Shown here piece by piece: positions 1 to 6,517 of a DNA stretch of 6,661 nt. How positions within the stretch are numbered: position 1 is the first letter of the stretch; every line of letters starts with the position of its first letter. The notes under the pieces were generated by a model. That model had not been told where the DNA came from. It did not search any database and worked only from the letters and a program-made list of their open reading frames with translations. The stretch is from Candidatus Omnitrophota bacterium (GTDB lineage Bacteria > Omnitrophota > Gorgyraeia > Aquiviventales > Aquiviventaceae): positions 1-6,661 of the forward strand of contig JACQRA010000061.1 of the NCBI GenBank assembly GCA_016206725.1, read 5' to 3'. The position numbers were made by a program, and so were the translations under genes.

Positions 1-781
1 ACTCGGCCATGTACCAGAGCGCAAACTTCATGCCGCTGTATTCCGTATGAAATCCCGCGACGATCTCCGACTCCCCTTCGGGCATGTCAAACGGCGTGCG
101 ATTGACCTCCGCCACCCCGCTCAAGAAAAAGATCAGCGCCGCAACGCCCCCCCACGGGGTGAAGAAGAACCACTGACCGGCTTGCGCCTCGACGATCGTC
201 GCGATCGAGAGGCTCCCTGTCACCATGATGACGACGACCACCGACAAGACCGACGGGACTTCATACGAGATGATTTGGGCCACCGCCCGCATCGCGCCCA
301 GCAGCGAGAACTTGCTGCGCGAACTCCACCCGCCCATGAAGATGGCGTAGGAGCTGATCGAAGACACCGCAAGGAAATACAGCAATCCAACGTTGAGATC
401 AACCGCCGTCATGTTTCGGCCAAACGGCAGGACGGCAAACACCAGCAGCGCTGGAATCAGCGCCACCACCGGCGCCAGCCAGTGGAGGAGCCGGTCAGCC
501 CCTTCCGGGACGATGTCTTCTTTGATGAGCATTTTCAAGCCGTCAGCCAACGGTTGCGCCAGGCCGTAGAGGCCGACCCGATTGGGCCCGAAGCGGTTTT
601 GCATGCGGGCGATGATTTTTCGCTCCAGCCAGGTCAGGTACATCATGATGACCGGGGCGACGGCGGCGATCGCACCGATGCCGATCCCGATCGAGACCAG
701 TGGATGCGCCCAGTCCGGCAGGACCTTCTGGGCGAGGCGTGTCGCGAACGCGCTGAGAGACACGAACAGCTGATCGATCAT
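1..781 (-). CDS. nuoH: NADH-quinone oxidoreductase subunit H (NuoH), 3' end outside window
   Basis: NuoH (ND1 family) is the membrane subunit of complex I that forms the quinone entry channel and links the connecting arm to the proton-pumping membrane arm. Translating the minus strand from the ATG at 781 gives 260 codons with no stop up to the window edge; the family is usually about 330-400 residues, so the C-terminal part is missing. Visible family signatures are TWLERKIIARMQNRFGPNR (residues 50-68, first ND1 signature), GLAQPLADGLKMLIKED (73-89), and the acidic loop around ENRTPFDMPEGESE-like residues (E225, N227, R228, D232, E235, E237, E239) followed by TEYSG (246-250). Hydrophobic stretches at about 28-50, 100-120, 132-150, 176-198 and 211-224 fit membrane helices. 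The start is chosen because it overlaps the nuoI stop in an ATGA (4 bases), typical translational coupling; no Shine-Dalgarno sequence is evident. It is the last visible gene of the operon. Confidence 0.96.
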   Translation of the reverse strand, partial: MIDQLFVSLSAFATRLAQKVLPDWAHPLVSIGIGIGAIAAVAPVIMMYLTWLERKIIARMQNRFGPNRVGLYGLAQPLADGLKMLIKEDIVPEGADRLLHWLAPVVALIPALLVFAVLPFGRNMTAVDLNVGLLYFLAVSSISSYAIFMGGWSSRSKFSLLGAMRAVAQIISYEVPSVLSVVVVIMVTGSLSIATIVEAQAGQWFFFTPWGGVAALIFFLSGVAEVNRTPFDMPEGESEIVAGFHTEYSGMKFALWYMAE

Positions 782-1359
782 GAGGAAGATGGGGGAGCGG
801 ATTTTTTGGCTTTGGCGGCCAACCGCTGATCCACGACGGCGGCTTCCGTCGGCTTGATCTTCTGAAAGTAGTCGGCGCTCTTCAAGAGCTGCTCTTTCGT
901 GTAGTTGAGTTCCTGAAACCGTCCGCCGCTGGAAATCTCATGGGCGTTGTCCATCTCAATGGCATCAAACGGACACACATCCACGCAGATGCGGCATGAC
1001 ATGCAAATGGAGACATCGATGTCGAAACGTAGAGGGTAGGTCCGTCCGTGGGTCTTCAGCGGGCGGCCCTGCTCGTCCTTGGCGGGCCCCACGATATGGA
1101 TGCATTGCGGGGGACATTCCTGCTCGCAGATCTTGCAGGCGACACACCGCAAGTTGTCAGGTGTCGCGTCATACACCAGAAACGGGAAGACGCGGTGCCG
1201 CTCGGCATGTTGCTGCTTGACCTCCGGATACTCGATGGTACACAGCCCGTCGCCTTCCGGAAGTCCCGCGCGCTTGAGAAGCCACCGGCCTGCCGGATAC
1301 GTGCCGATGAACTGCCGCAACGTCACCCACATGCCCTTGAGTACCCCAATCCCAATCAT
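778..1359 (-). CDS. nuoI: NADH-quinone oxidoreductase subunit I (NuoI), 2x[4Fe-4S] ferredoxin-like
   Basis: NuoI (TYKY family) carries Fe-S clusters N6a and N6b, which pass electrons toward cluster N2 in NuoB. The 193-residue protein has two ferredoxin motifs: C72-x2-C75-x2-C78-x3-C82-P, then C119-x2-C122-x2-C125-x3-C129-P. Each motif supplies three ligands to one cluster and one to the other. An extra cysteine, C86, lies just after the first motif. The N-terminal part (1-70) includes the hydrophobic/aromatic stretch that usually lies against the membrane. The tail after about residue 165 is Ala/Lys/Ser-rich and ends SAPPSSS, probably disordered. The ATG at 1359 is preceded by GGAGAAGG (1378-1371), 11 bases upstream. 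This is the only gene in the cluster with a real spacer (46 bases) before it, and it overlaps nuoH by 4 bases. Its place directly after nuoD and before nuoH differs from the enteric order, where nuoE, F, G and H intervene. Confidence 0.96.
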   Translation of the reverse strand: MIGIGVLKGMWVTLRQFIGTYPAGRWLLKRAGLPEGDGLCTIEYPEVKQQHAERHRVFPFLVYDATPDNLRCVACKICEQECPPQCIHIVGPAKDEQGRPLKTHGRTYPLRFDIDVSICMSCRICVDVCPFDAIEMDNAHEISSGGRFQELNYTKEQLLKSADYFQKIKPTEAAVVDQRLAAKAKKSAPPSSS

Positions 1360-1405
1360 TGGTCTTCTTGCCTTCTCCAGCCTTCTCAGGCCATCTTCGG
1401 CCTTC
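1360..1405 (-). repeat. Degenerate 10-base tandem repeat in the nuoD-nuoI spacer
   Basis: Read on the minus strand, the 46-base spacer is built of purine-rich units in exact 10-base register: a partial unit GAAGG, then CCGAAGATGG, CCTGAGAAGG and CTGGAGAAGG, then a diverged CAAGAAGACC. Several units look like Shine-Dalgarno sequences. The copy GGAGAAGG (1378-1371) stands 11 bases before the nuoI ATG and is the likeliest ribosome binding site. The repeat may have arisen by slippage. Any role in setting nuoI expression is inference. Confidence 0.6.
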
Positions 1406-2542
1406 TTATCTATCCACTTCCCCCATCACAATGTCAATCGAGCCGAGAATGATGATCACATCAGCCACCTTGTGGCCGAGACATAGGTCTTCCAACACCG
1501 TCAGGTTGATAAAGCTGGGTGCCCGGACATGGTAGCGGTAAGGTTGGGGGCTGCCATCGCTGACCAGATAAAATCCCAGCTCTCCCTTGGGCGCTTCGAT
1601 GCGTCCGTAGGCCTCCGCGCCTTTCGGGGGTCGGAAGGTCCGAGGCGACGTGACGAGTTGCAAGCCTTTCGGGCTGATGGACGGGCCGGATGGGATCTCC
1701 CTCAACGCTTGTTGGAGGATCTTCAGGCTCTCGCGCATCTCCAGGATGCGGACGAAGTAGCGATCGTAGACGTCGCCCGCCGTGCCAAGCGGCACCTTGA
1801 AGCTGAAGCGCGGGTAGATGCCGTAGCCATCCACTTTGCGGATATCGTAATCCGCGCCGGAGGCGCGCAGCATCGGTCCCGTCACGCTGGCATTGATCGC
1901 CAGCTCTTTCGGCAAGACCCCGACGCGCTGGGTGCGTTGGAGGATGATCTCGTTGTCAGTCAGGAGAGCTTCAAATTCGTCCAAGAACCGCGGATATTCG
2001 TTGACGATCTTCTGAGTCTGTTCGAGGAATCCCTCCGGCAGGTCTTCACGCACCCCGCCAGGTCGGACGTAGTTACACATCATCCTCGAACCTGAGGCCG
2101 CCTCAAAGAGATCGAGAATCTTCTCACGCTCGCGAAAGGCATAGAGCAGCGGCGTGCCGAACGCCCCCATGTCATTCAGGAGGAAGCCGACGAGCACGGT
2201 ATGATTCACCAGACGGGTCAATTCCGACATGATCACGCGGATGTACTGGGCGCGCTCCGGCACGTCGATGCCGCCGGCAAGCTGCTCGATGGCCAGGGCG
2301 AGGGCGAGATTGTTCGTCATCGCACAGAAGTAGTCGAGGCGGTCGGTGAATGGAAACGAGGCGATGTACGTCATGCCCTCGCCGAGCTGTTCGTGATTGC
2401 GATGGAGATAGCCCATCACGGGTTTGAGCTTCACGATGGTCTCCCCATCGAGGATCGCCTGCATCCGAAACACCCCGTGGGTCGAGGGGTGCTGCGGCCC
2501 CAGATTGATTTCGAGGAGCTGAGTATCAAATGTCGCCGTCAT
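1406..2542 (-). CDS. nuoD: NADH-quinone oxidoreductase subunit D (NuoD)
   Basis: NuoD (49-kDa subunit, related to the large subunit of NiFe hydrogenases) forms the quinone-reduction chamber with NuoB. The protein has 378 residues, somewhat shorter than the roughly 400 of many homologues. It begins with the family hallmark GPQHPSTHG (15-23) and ends with GSIDIVMGEVDR, the normal C-terminus. H22 and Y71 (in TDRLDY) are separated by 49 residues, matching by position the His and Tyr that contact the quinone head group in the Thermus subunit. The segment GYLHRNHEQ (44-52) differs from the more usual GYLHRGxEK form. Further conserved blocks are MSELTRLVNHT, ASGSRMMCNYVRPGGV and the GELGFYLVSDG-type region near the C-terminus. 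The ATG overlaps the nuoC stop in ATGA (4 bases), indicating coupled translation. NuoD is encoded separately from NuoC, unlike the fused NuoCD of E. coli. Confidence 0.97.
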   Translation of the reverse strand: MTATFDTQLLEINLGPQHPSTHGVFRMQAILDGETIVKLKPVMGYLHRNHEQLGEGMTYIASFPFTDRLDYFCAMTNNLALALAIEQLAGGIDVPERAQYIRVIMSELTRLVNHTVLVGFLLNDMGAFGTPLLYAFREREKILDLFEAASGSRMMCNYVRPGGVREDLPEGFLEQTQKIVNEYPRFLDEFEALLTDNEIILQRTQRVGVLPKELAINASVTGPMLRASGADYDIRKVDGYGIYPRFSFKVPLGTAGDVYDRYFVRILEMRESLKILQQALREIPSGPSISPKGLQLVTSPRTFRPPKGAEAYGRIEAPKGELGFYLVSDGSPQPYRYHVRAPSFINLTVLEDLCLGHKVADVIIILGSIDIVMGEVDR

Positions 2543-2992
2543 TGTTCTTCAACGACGTAGTCTTTGCGCATCGGATGGCCCTTGAAGCCTTCCCACATCA
2601 AAATGCGGCGCAGATCCGGATGGCCTTCAAAGATCACCCCAAAGAGGTCATAGGCTTCCCGCTCTTGAAACTCGGCACCCCGCCACAACGGCGTTACCGA
2701 TCCCACGACTGGATTGTCCCTTGGAAGCTTCACACGCAGGGCGATGGGACCGTGTTTCTGTCTCATGGAGTAGAGATGGTAGACCACATCAATGTGACCC
2801 GGAGGACCTGCCCCGCCTGCGGCGGGGTAATCAATGGCCGTCAGGTTGGAGAGATCGTCCATCTCATACGCGGGTGCATCCTTCAAGAAGCGGCAGACCC
2901 GCAGCAGGTCCTTCGCCTCCACGATCAGGGTGCTGCCCTCCACCTGAAGGGTCAGATCTGGAAGGTCGCGCTCAATGGCGGCTTTGAGCTCT

Positions 2993-3012
<20 letters not shown>
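2539..3012 (-). CDS. nuoC: NADH-quinone oxidoreductase subunit C (NuoC)
   Basis: NuoC (30-kDa subunit) is a structural subunit of the connecting arm of complex I and carries no cofactor. The 157-residue protein has the family signature toward its C-terminus: ERE-x-YDLFG (117-125), GHPDLRRIL (130-138) and GHPMRKDY (145-152). The ATG at 3012 (MSFAQIEELK) is preferred: the frame continues open upstream to 3081, but that extension lies entirely within nuoB and looks unlike the family. With this start the gene overlaps nuoB by 20 bases and nuoD by 4. No Shine-Dalgarno sequence is evident, so translation is probably coupled to nuoB; this matters because nuoB has an internal stop. A Gly/Ala/Pro-rich loop (residues 63-72) sits where homologues usually have a short turn before the VVYHL strand. 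It is encoded by a GC-rich perfect hairpin at 2811-2827. Confidence 0.96.
2811..2827. repeat. GC-rich perfect palindrome inside nuoC (REP-like)
   Basis: On the plus strand CCCCGCC (2811-2817), TGC (2818-2820) and GGCGGGG (2821-2827) make a 7-base perfect GC stem with a 3-base loop. It lies in frame in nuoC and encodes the low-complexity loop near residues 62-67. There is no following T-run on the nuoC sense strand, so it is not a terminator. It resembles short dispersed palindromes of GC-rich genomes, but only one copy is visible here. Confidence 0.5.
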
Positions 3013-3567
<555 letters not shown>

Positions 3568-3577
<10 letters not shown>

Positions 3578-3936
3578 TCGAGCACACCTTTGCGCCAAGC
3601 GTAGGCCAGGCCGACGGCCAGAATGCCCAGAAAGACCGCCATCTCTACGAACGCCACCCACCCCAGCGACTTCCATACGAGCGCCCACGGGTAGATGAAG
3701 ATGATCTCCACGTCAAAGATCACAAAGAGCAGCGCATACAAGTAATACTGCACCCGAAACTGCACCCAGGGATCGCCAACCGACTCCAAGCCGCACTCAT
3801 ACGAGGCGGTTTTGGAGACCCCCGGCTTCTTCGGCGCCAGAAACCGGGCGAGGACTAATGGCAAGACCGCCATGACGATCGCGGCGACCGTCAAGAGCCC
3901 CACAAAGAGGTACTGGTAGGCGTATCGCTGAGGCAT
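3568..3936 (-). CDS. nuoA: NADH-quinone oxidoreductase subunit A (NuoA)
   Basis: NuoA (ND3 family) is a small three-helix membrane subunit of complex I beside NuoH and the quinone site. The 122-residue length is normal. Three hydrophobic segments lie at about 9-31, 63-86 and 93-114. The loop after the first helix has SYECGLE (45-51), where C48 corresponds to the conserved ND3 loop cysteine, followed by the FDVEIIFIYPWA block (74-85) with the conserved acidic residues of helix 2. It is the first gene of the operon. The ATG at 3936 has GAGG only two bases upstream, unusually close for a Shine-Dalgarno sequence, but no other start gives a better family match. The TAG stop overlaps nuoB by 10 bases. 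Transcription must come from the 3937-4043 divergent region or further upstream. Confidence 0.96.
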
Positions 3937-3961
3937 ATCCTCAAAATTCTTCTTGCCGGTT

Positions 3962-3991
3962 ACACAGATTTATTCGTCGTCGAATCTGTGT
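3962..3991. repeat. Inverted repeat (hairpin) upstream of nuoA
   Basis: ACACAGATT (3962-3970) and AATCTGTGT (3983-3991) are perfect 9-base inverted arms around a 12-base centre. The centre can instead pair ATTCG (3972-3976) with CGAAT (3981-3985) as an inner stem with a TCGT loop. It lies 25 bases before the nuoA ATG, so it could be an operator for a dimeric regulator or a leader hairpin. Which of these applies is not visible from sequence. Confidence 0.6.
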
Positions 3992-3994
3992 CAT
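3967..3994 (-). promoter_or_regulatory. Candidate promoter for the nuoA operon
   Basis: On the minus strand ATGACA (3994-3989; five of six to the sigma-70 -35 consensus) is followed after 16 bases by TAAATC (3972-3967; a weak -10). This would start transcription near 3960, about 24 bases before nuoA. The elements overlap the hairpin and one ATCTGTG repeat, which would suit repression at that site. The match is weak and the call tentative. Confidence 0.28.
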
Positions 3995-4021
3995 CGAGTG
4001 GTCCATCTGTGGAATCTGTGT
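3982..4021 (+). repeat. Clustered ATCTGTG direct repeats in the nuoA-plsC intergenic region
   Basis: GAATCTGTGT occurs exactly twice, at 3982-3991 and 4012-4021, 30 bases apart (about three helical turns). A third core ATCTGTG lies at 4005-4011, and an inverted copy within ACACAGATT at 3962-3970. Four copies in about 60 bases of a 107-base intergenic region is far more than chance would give. They could be binding sites for one regulator acting on both divergent genes, or a small dispersed repeat; ATCTGTG-rich intergenic repeats occur in various bacterial genomes. Confidence 0.6.
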
Positions 4022-4028
4022 AATTTTA

Positions 4029-4037
4029 TGGTACACT
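4029..4037 (+). promoter_or_regulatory. Candidate extended -10 promoter for the acyltransferase gene
   Basis: TGGTACACT gives an extended -10 (TG, one base, then TACACT, four of six to consensus). Transcription would then begin at about 4043-4045, at or next to the ATG at 4044, predicting a leaderless message. This agrees with the absence of any Shine-Dalgarno sequence before that ATG. The -35 region overlaps the ATCTGTG repeats and is a poor match. Confidence 0.3.
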
Positions 4038-4043
4038 CACGCC

Positions 4044-4793
4044 ATGCGAAAGGCAAGACTCCTGTCGGTCCGTCTGTGGTCGGCGACGGCGTGGATCGTC
4101 ATCCTATTGCTGACCATCGTCTTCTTCCTCCTCATCCTCGCATCTCGCGTGCTGCTGTGGTGGTGCGATCCCCGGCGCAAAACGGCCCATTGGCTCGCCT
4201 CGCTGTGGGGCCGAGCGATCTTCCTGTGCTCGCTCGGCTGGAGGATTCGCGTCACCGGACGAGGCCACATCCATCCCGGGCGAGCTTATCTCCTCGTCGC
4301 CAACCACCAAAGCGCCTTTGACATCATGGCGCTCTATTTCTTGCGTCGGCAGTTCAAGTGGGTCGCGAAGGAGGAGCTCTTCCGGATTCCCTTTGCAGGA
4401 TGGTCGATGGCCCTCGCCGGCTACATCGAGCTCGGCAGAGGACGAAACCGAAGCATTCACACCGCGTATGCGAAGGCGAAAGGCTGGTTAGACGAAGGGA
4501 TGTCGGTGTTCTTTTTCCCGGAAGGAACGCGCAGCATCACCGGCACGCTTGGAGCGTTCAAGAACGGCGCGTTTAAGCTCGCGATTGAAGCCGGCGTGCC
4601 CGTGGTCCCTATCGTGGTGGACGGGACGCGAGAGTTGCTGCCTCGCCACAGCCTCCTGTTACGTCCCCGCGGACACATTCACATCACCGTCCACCCGCCC
4701 ATCGACCCGAGTGCACAGCGTCTGACCGATCCGCATCGCTTGCGGGATGAAGTCCGCGGACTCATCGAGCACACCCTTCGTCAATCAGCCTAA
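4044..4793 (+). CDS. plsC: 1-acyl-sn-glycerol-3-phosphate acyltransferase (PlsC family)
   Basis: PlsC transfers an acyl chain to the sn-2 position of lysophosphatidic acid, giving phosphatidic acid, the precursor of membrane phospholipids. It acts at the inner face of the cytoplasmic membrane. The 249-residue protein is of usual length. Residues 13-40 are a strongly hydrophobic anchor. The acyltransferase blocks follow in order: NHQSAFD (87-93) with the catalytic H-x4-D pair H88/D93; the GYIELGR segment (126-132); FPEGTR (158-163), which binds the glycerol-phosphate; and VPVVPIVVDGT (185-195). The ATG at 4044 has no Shine-Dalgarno sequence, and the next downstream starts would lose part of the membrane anchor. 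It is divergent from nuoA and overlaps the end of the isomerase gene by 32 bases tail to tail. The exact substrate within the LPLAT superfamily is inferred from the motifs. Confidence 0.92.
   Translation: MRKARLLSVRLWSATAWIVILLLTIVFFLLILASRVLLWWCDPRRKTAHWLASLWGRAIFLCSLGWRIRVTGRGHIHPGRAYLLVANHQSAFDIMALYFLRRQFKWVAKEELFRIPFAGWSMALAGYIELGRGRNRSIHTAYAKAKGWLDEGMSVFFFPEGTRSITGTLGAFKNGAFKLAIEAGVPVVPIVVDGTRELLPRHSLLLRPRGHIHITVHPPIDPSAQRLTDPHRLRDEVRGLIEHTLRQSA
4762..4793. other. Tail-to-tail overlap of plsC and pgi coding ends
   Basis: The plsC stop (TAA, 4791-4793) and the isomerase stop (TGA, 4764-4762) lie inside each other's coding sequence, giving a 32-base antisense overlap. There is no room for a conventional intergenic terminator, and I see no hairpin with a T-run on either strand here, so the transcripts should be complementary at their 3' ends. 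Confidence 0.85.
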
Positions 4794-6501
4794 TCAACCG
4801 CTCCAACGCTCGCTCCGGGTTCGCGCCCAGATGAATCCGCAAAACTCGTCGTCCACGATCTCTCATCGCCTGCACATCCCCTAATACCTGGGCGCGCTTG
4901 AGGATGCCGAAGGTGTAGGGCTGATCCGCCACCGGCAGATCCACCGGATCGTCGGCCGTCAAGCACAACAGCACAATGCGATCCGATCCCCCCTTATAGA
5001 GTTGTCCGATTGAGTGGAGATACCGCGGTCCATGGCTCAAGATCGTTGCCACGCCCAGGTCTTGCGCGAGTCGCTGACGCAGGGTGATGAGCTGCGCATC
5101 CAACGAAGCAAGACGCGGCAGGAACGAGACGATGGCCAGCGCCTCCTCCCGCTTCGTCTGCTGGAAGAGGCCACACAGCACGTCCTTGAGGGAGCGTCCT
5201 GAAAACCGCCCTCGGTCGCCGAAGGCCGCCATGTCCCCATCGGAGACGAGCGGAGGATCCGATGGCAATTGACGCTCACGCGCGTAGTGCTCCAAGAGCG
5301 CCTTGGTGCGGTCTTTGCTCTCCTGGACGTTGGGTTCATCGAAGGGGTTAATCCGCATGACGGATGCGGCGATGGCGGTCGCCACGAACCAGCGCACGAT
5401 CTCACCACCCAGATCATAGGCATCACGCCATCGCAGTTGAGCGACCGGATGTCCCGCTTCCGCGAGCGCGCGGATGGTTTCGTCAAGTCCTCGGTCCACC
5501 TCCGTCGAGATTTGAATGTCAATGAAGAAACGATCCGCCCCGTAAGCCGTCGCTGGACGCAAAGGCTCATCAGTAATCGGGATCAGACCTTTGCCGGACT
5601 TGCCGGTACTTTCGGCAATCAACTGCTCAATCCAGATTCCCAACGAGCTCAACGCGGGGGGACGCAGCAGCGTCATCTTATCTCTACCCAGACCGGCCCC
5701 CTCGCCCAGGGCCACGCCAAGAGAGACCGCAGGGTGTTCGGAGAGCGGCCGATCCGACCGGCAGGCTTCGAACATCTCACGCGCGCGAGACAGCAACCGG
5801 TGGATATCGATGCCCATGAGGGCCGCCGGCACGAGACCAAAGTACGTCAGCGCGGAGAATCGACCACCCACTTCTTGTCCCGTCCTCGGCCCGTGGACAA
5901 ACACCCGTCGAAATCCCTGCTGACGGGCGCGGAGCTCCAGAGGCGTGCCGACATCGGTGATGGCCACCATCTGCTTGCCGGCCGCCTCACCGCGGACTCG
6001 ATGCAATTCGTCGAAGAAATAACGAGACAACGCGTCGGACTCAGTCGTTGTGCCCGATTTGCTGGAGACGACCACCACGGTGCGTTCAAGCGGAAGACGC
6101 CGACGGATTTGATCAATGGCCGTCGGATCCGTCGTATCCACGACCGTCAGGTCGAGCCACCCGGGTTGCACCCCAATGATGGAGCGACAGACCTCAGGAA
6201 ACAGACTGCTCCCGCCCATTCCGAGCAAGACGGCGTGGGTGAAGCCGTCCTGCTTGACCTGTTCGGCGAACTTCACGATGTCATCAGCCGCCGACTCCAT
6301 CACCGGAAGAATGGATAGCCAGCCCAGGCGATTCCGAATCGAGGAGGCCTCATCAGGCCGTGACGTCCAGAGAGTCGTGTCTTTCTCCCAGAGACGTGTG
6401 ACGAGTTGTTGGCCCCCTAACTGTTTCCACGCCACCCCGATCTGTGATGCGAAGGCGCTGGGGAGAATGGTCAGTGATGAAGACAAGTCAGAGCGCGTCA
6501 T
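4762..6501 (-). CDS. pgi: Glucose-6-phosphate isomerase (Tal-Pgi type isomerase domain)
   Basis: This enzyme interconverts glucose-6-phosphate and fructose-6-phosphate in the cytoplasm, serving glycolysis, gluconeogenesis and the pentose phosphate pathway. With the ATG at 6501 it has 579 residues. An N-terminal sugar-isomerase (SIS) domain has GMGGSSL (94-100), the phosphate-binding SKSGTT (147-152) and GGRFSALTYFGLVPAAL (212-228). AEST with E297 is the likely catalytic glutamate region, and NPFDEPNVQ lies at 385-393. The C-terminal part GPRYLHSIGQLYKGG (491-505) and DQPYTFGILKRAQVLGDVQA resemble the isomerase half of the fused transaldolase/glucose-6-phosphate isomerases rather than E. coli Pgi. 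No transaldolase domain is present. A TTG at 6549 would extend the frame but overlaps the upstream gene by 32 bases and adds a segment unlike the family, so the ATG is preferred, though it has no clear Shine-Dalgarno sequence. It starts 16 bases after the upstream gene, suggesting co-transcription. Confidence 0.92.
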   Translation of the reverse strand: MTRSDLSSSLTILPSAFASQIGVAWKQLGGQQLVTRLWEKDTTLWTSRPDEASSIRNRLGWLSILPVMESAADDIVKFAEQVKQDGFTHAVLLGMGGSSLFPEVCRSIIGVQPGWLDLTVVDTTDPTAIDQIRRRLPLERTVVVVSSKSGTTTESDALSRYFFDELHRVRGEAAGKQMVAITDVGTPLELRARQQGFRRVFVHGPRTGQEVGGRFSALTYFGLVPAALMGIDIHRLLSRAREMFEACRSDRPLSEHPAVSLGVALGEGAGLGRDKMTLLRPPALSSLGIWIEQLIAESTGKSGKGLIPITDEPLRPATAYGADRFFIDIQISTEVDRGLDETIRALAEAGHPVAQLRWRDAYDLGGEIVRWFVATAIAASVMRINPFDEPNVQESKDRTKALLEHYARERQLPSDPPLVSDGDMAAFGDRGRFSGRSLKDVLCGLFQQTKREEALAIVSFLPRLASLDAQLITLRQRLAQDLGVATILSHGPRYLHSIGQLYKGGSDRIVLLCLTADDPVDLPVADQPYTFGILKRAQVLGDVQAMRDRGRRVLRIHLGANPERALERLIRLIDEGCAR

Positions 6502-6517
6502 GATTGTCAGCCGTTGC

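Noticed and set aside
47..829. 260-codon plus-strand open frame antisense to nuoH and the nuoI end
   Set aside because: Its product is rich in Arg, Asp and His with no recognisable domain, and the opposite strand encodes clear NuoH signatures across the same bases. It is a shadow of GC-rich coding sequence.
1529..2095. 188-codon plus-strand open frame antisense to nuoD
   Set aside because: It lies opposite conserved NuoD sequence, shows no family resemblance and has no ribosome site or context.
2811..2827. GC hairpin as a transcription terminator
   Set aside because: It lies within the intact nuoC coding region and has no T-run after it on the sense strand.
3578..3688. Longer nuoB start at 3688
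   Set aside because: The extra 37 residues come from nuoA sequence read out of frame and look like no known protein; the overlap would be over 100 bases.
3937..4043. tRNA or small RNA gene in the divergent intergenic region
   Set aside because: No cloverleaf or known RNA fold is visible; the space is accounted for by repeats and promoter-like elements.
5269..6318. 349-codon plus-strand open frame antisense to the isomerase gene
   Set aside because: Its product is a low-complexity Arg/His-rich sequence with no known motif, lying entirely opposite strongly conserved Pgi blocks (SKSGTT, GGRFS, AEST).
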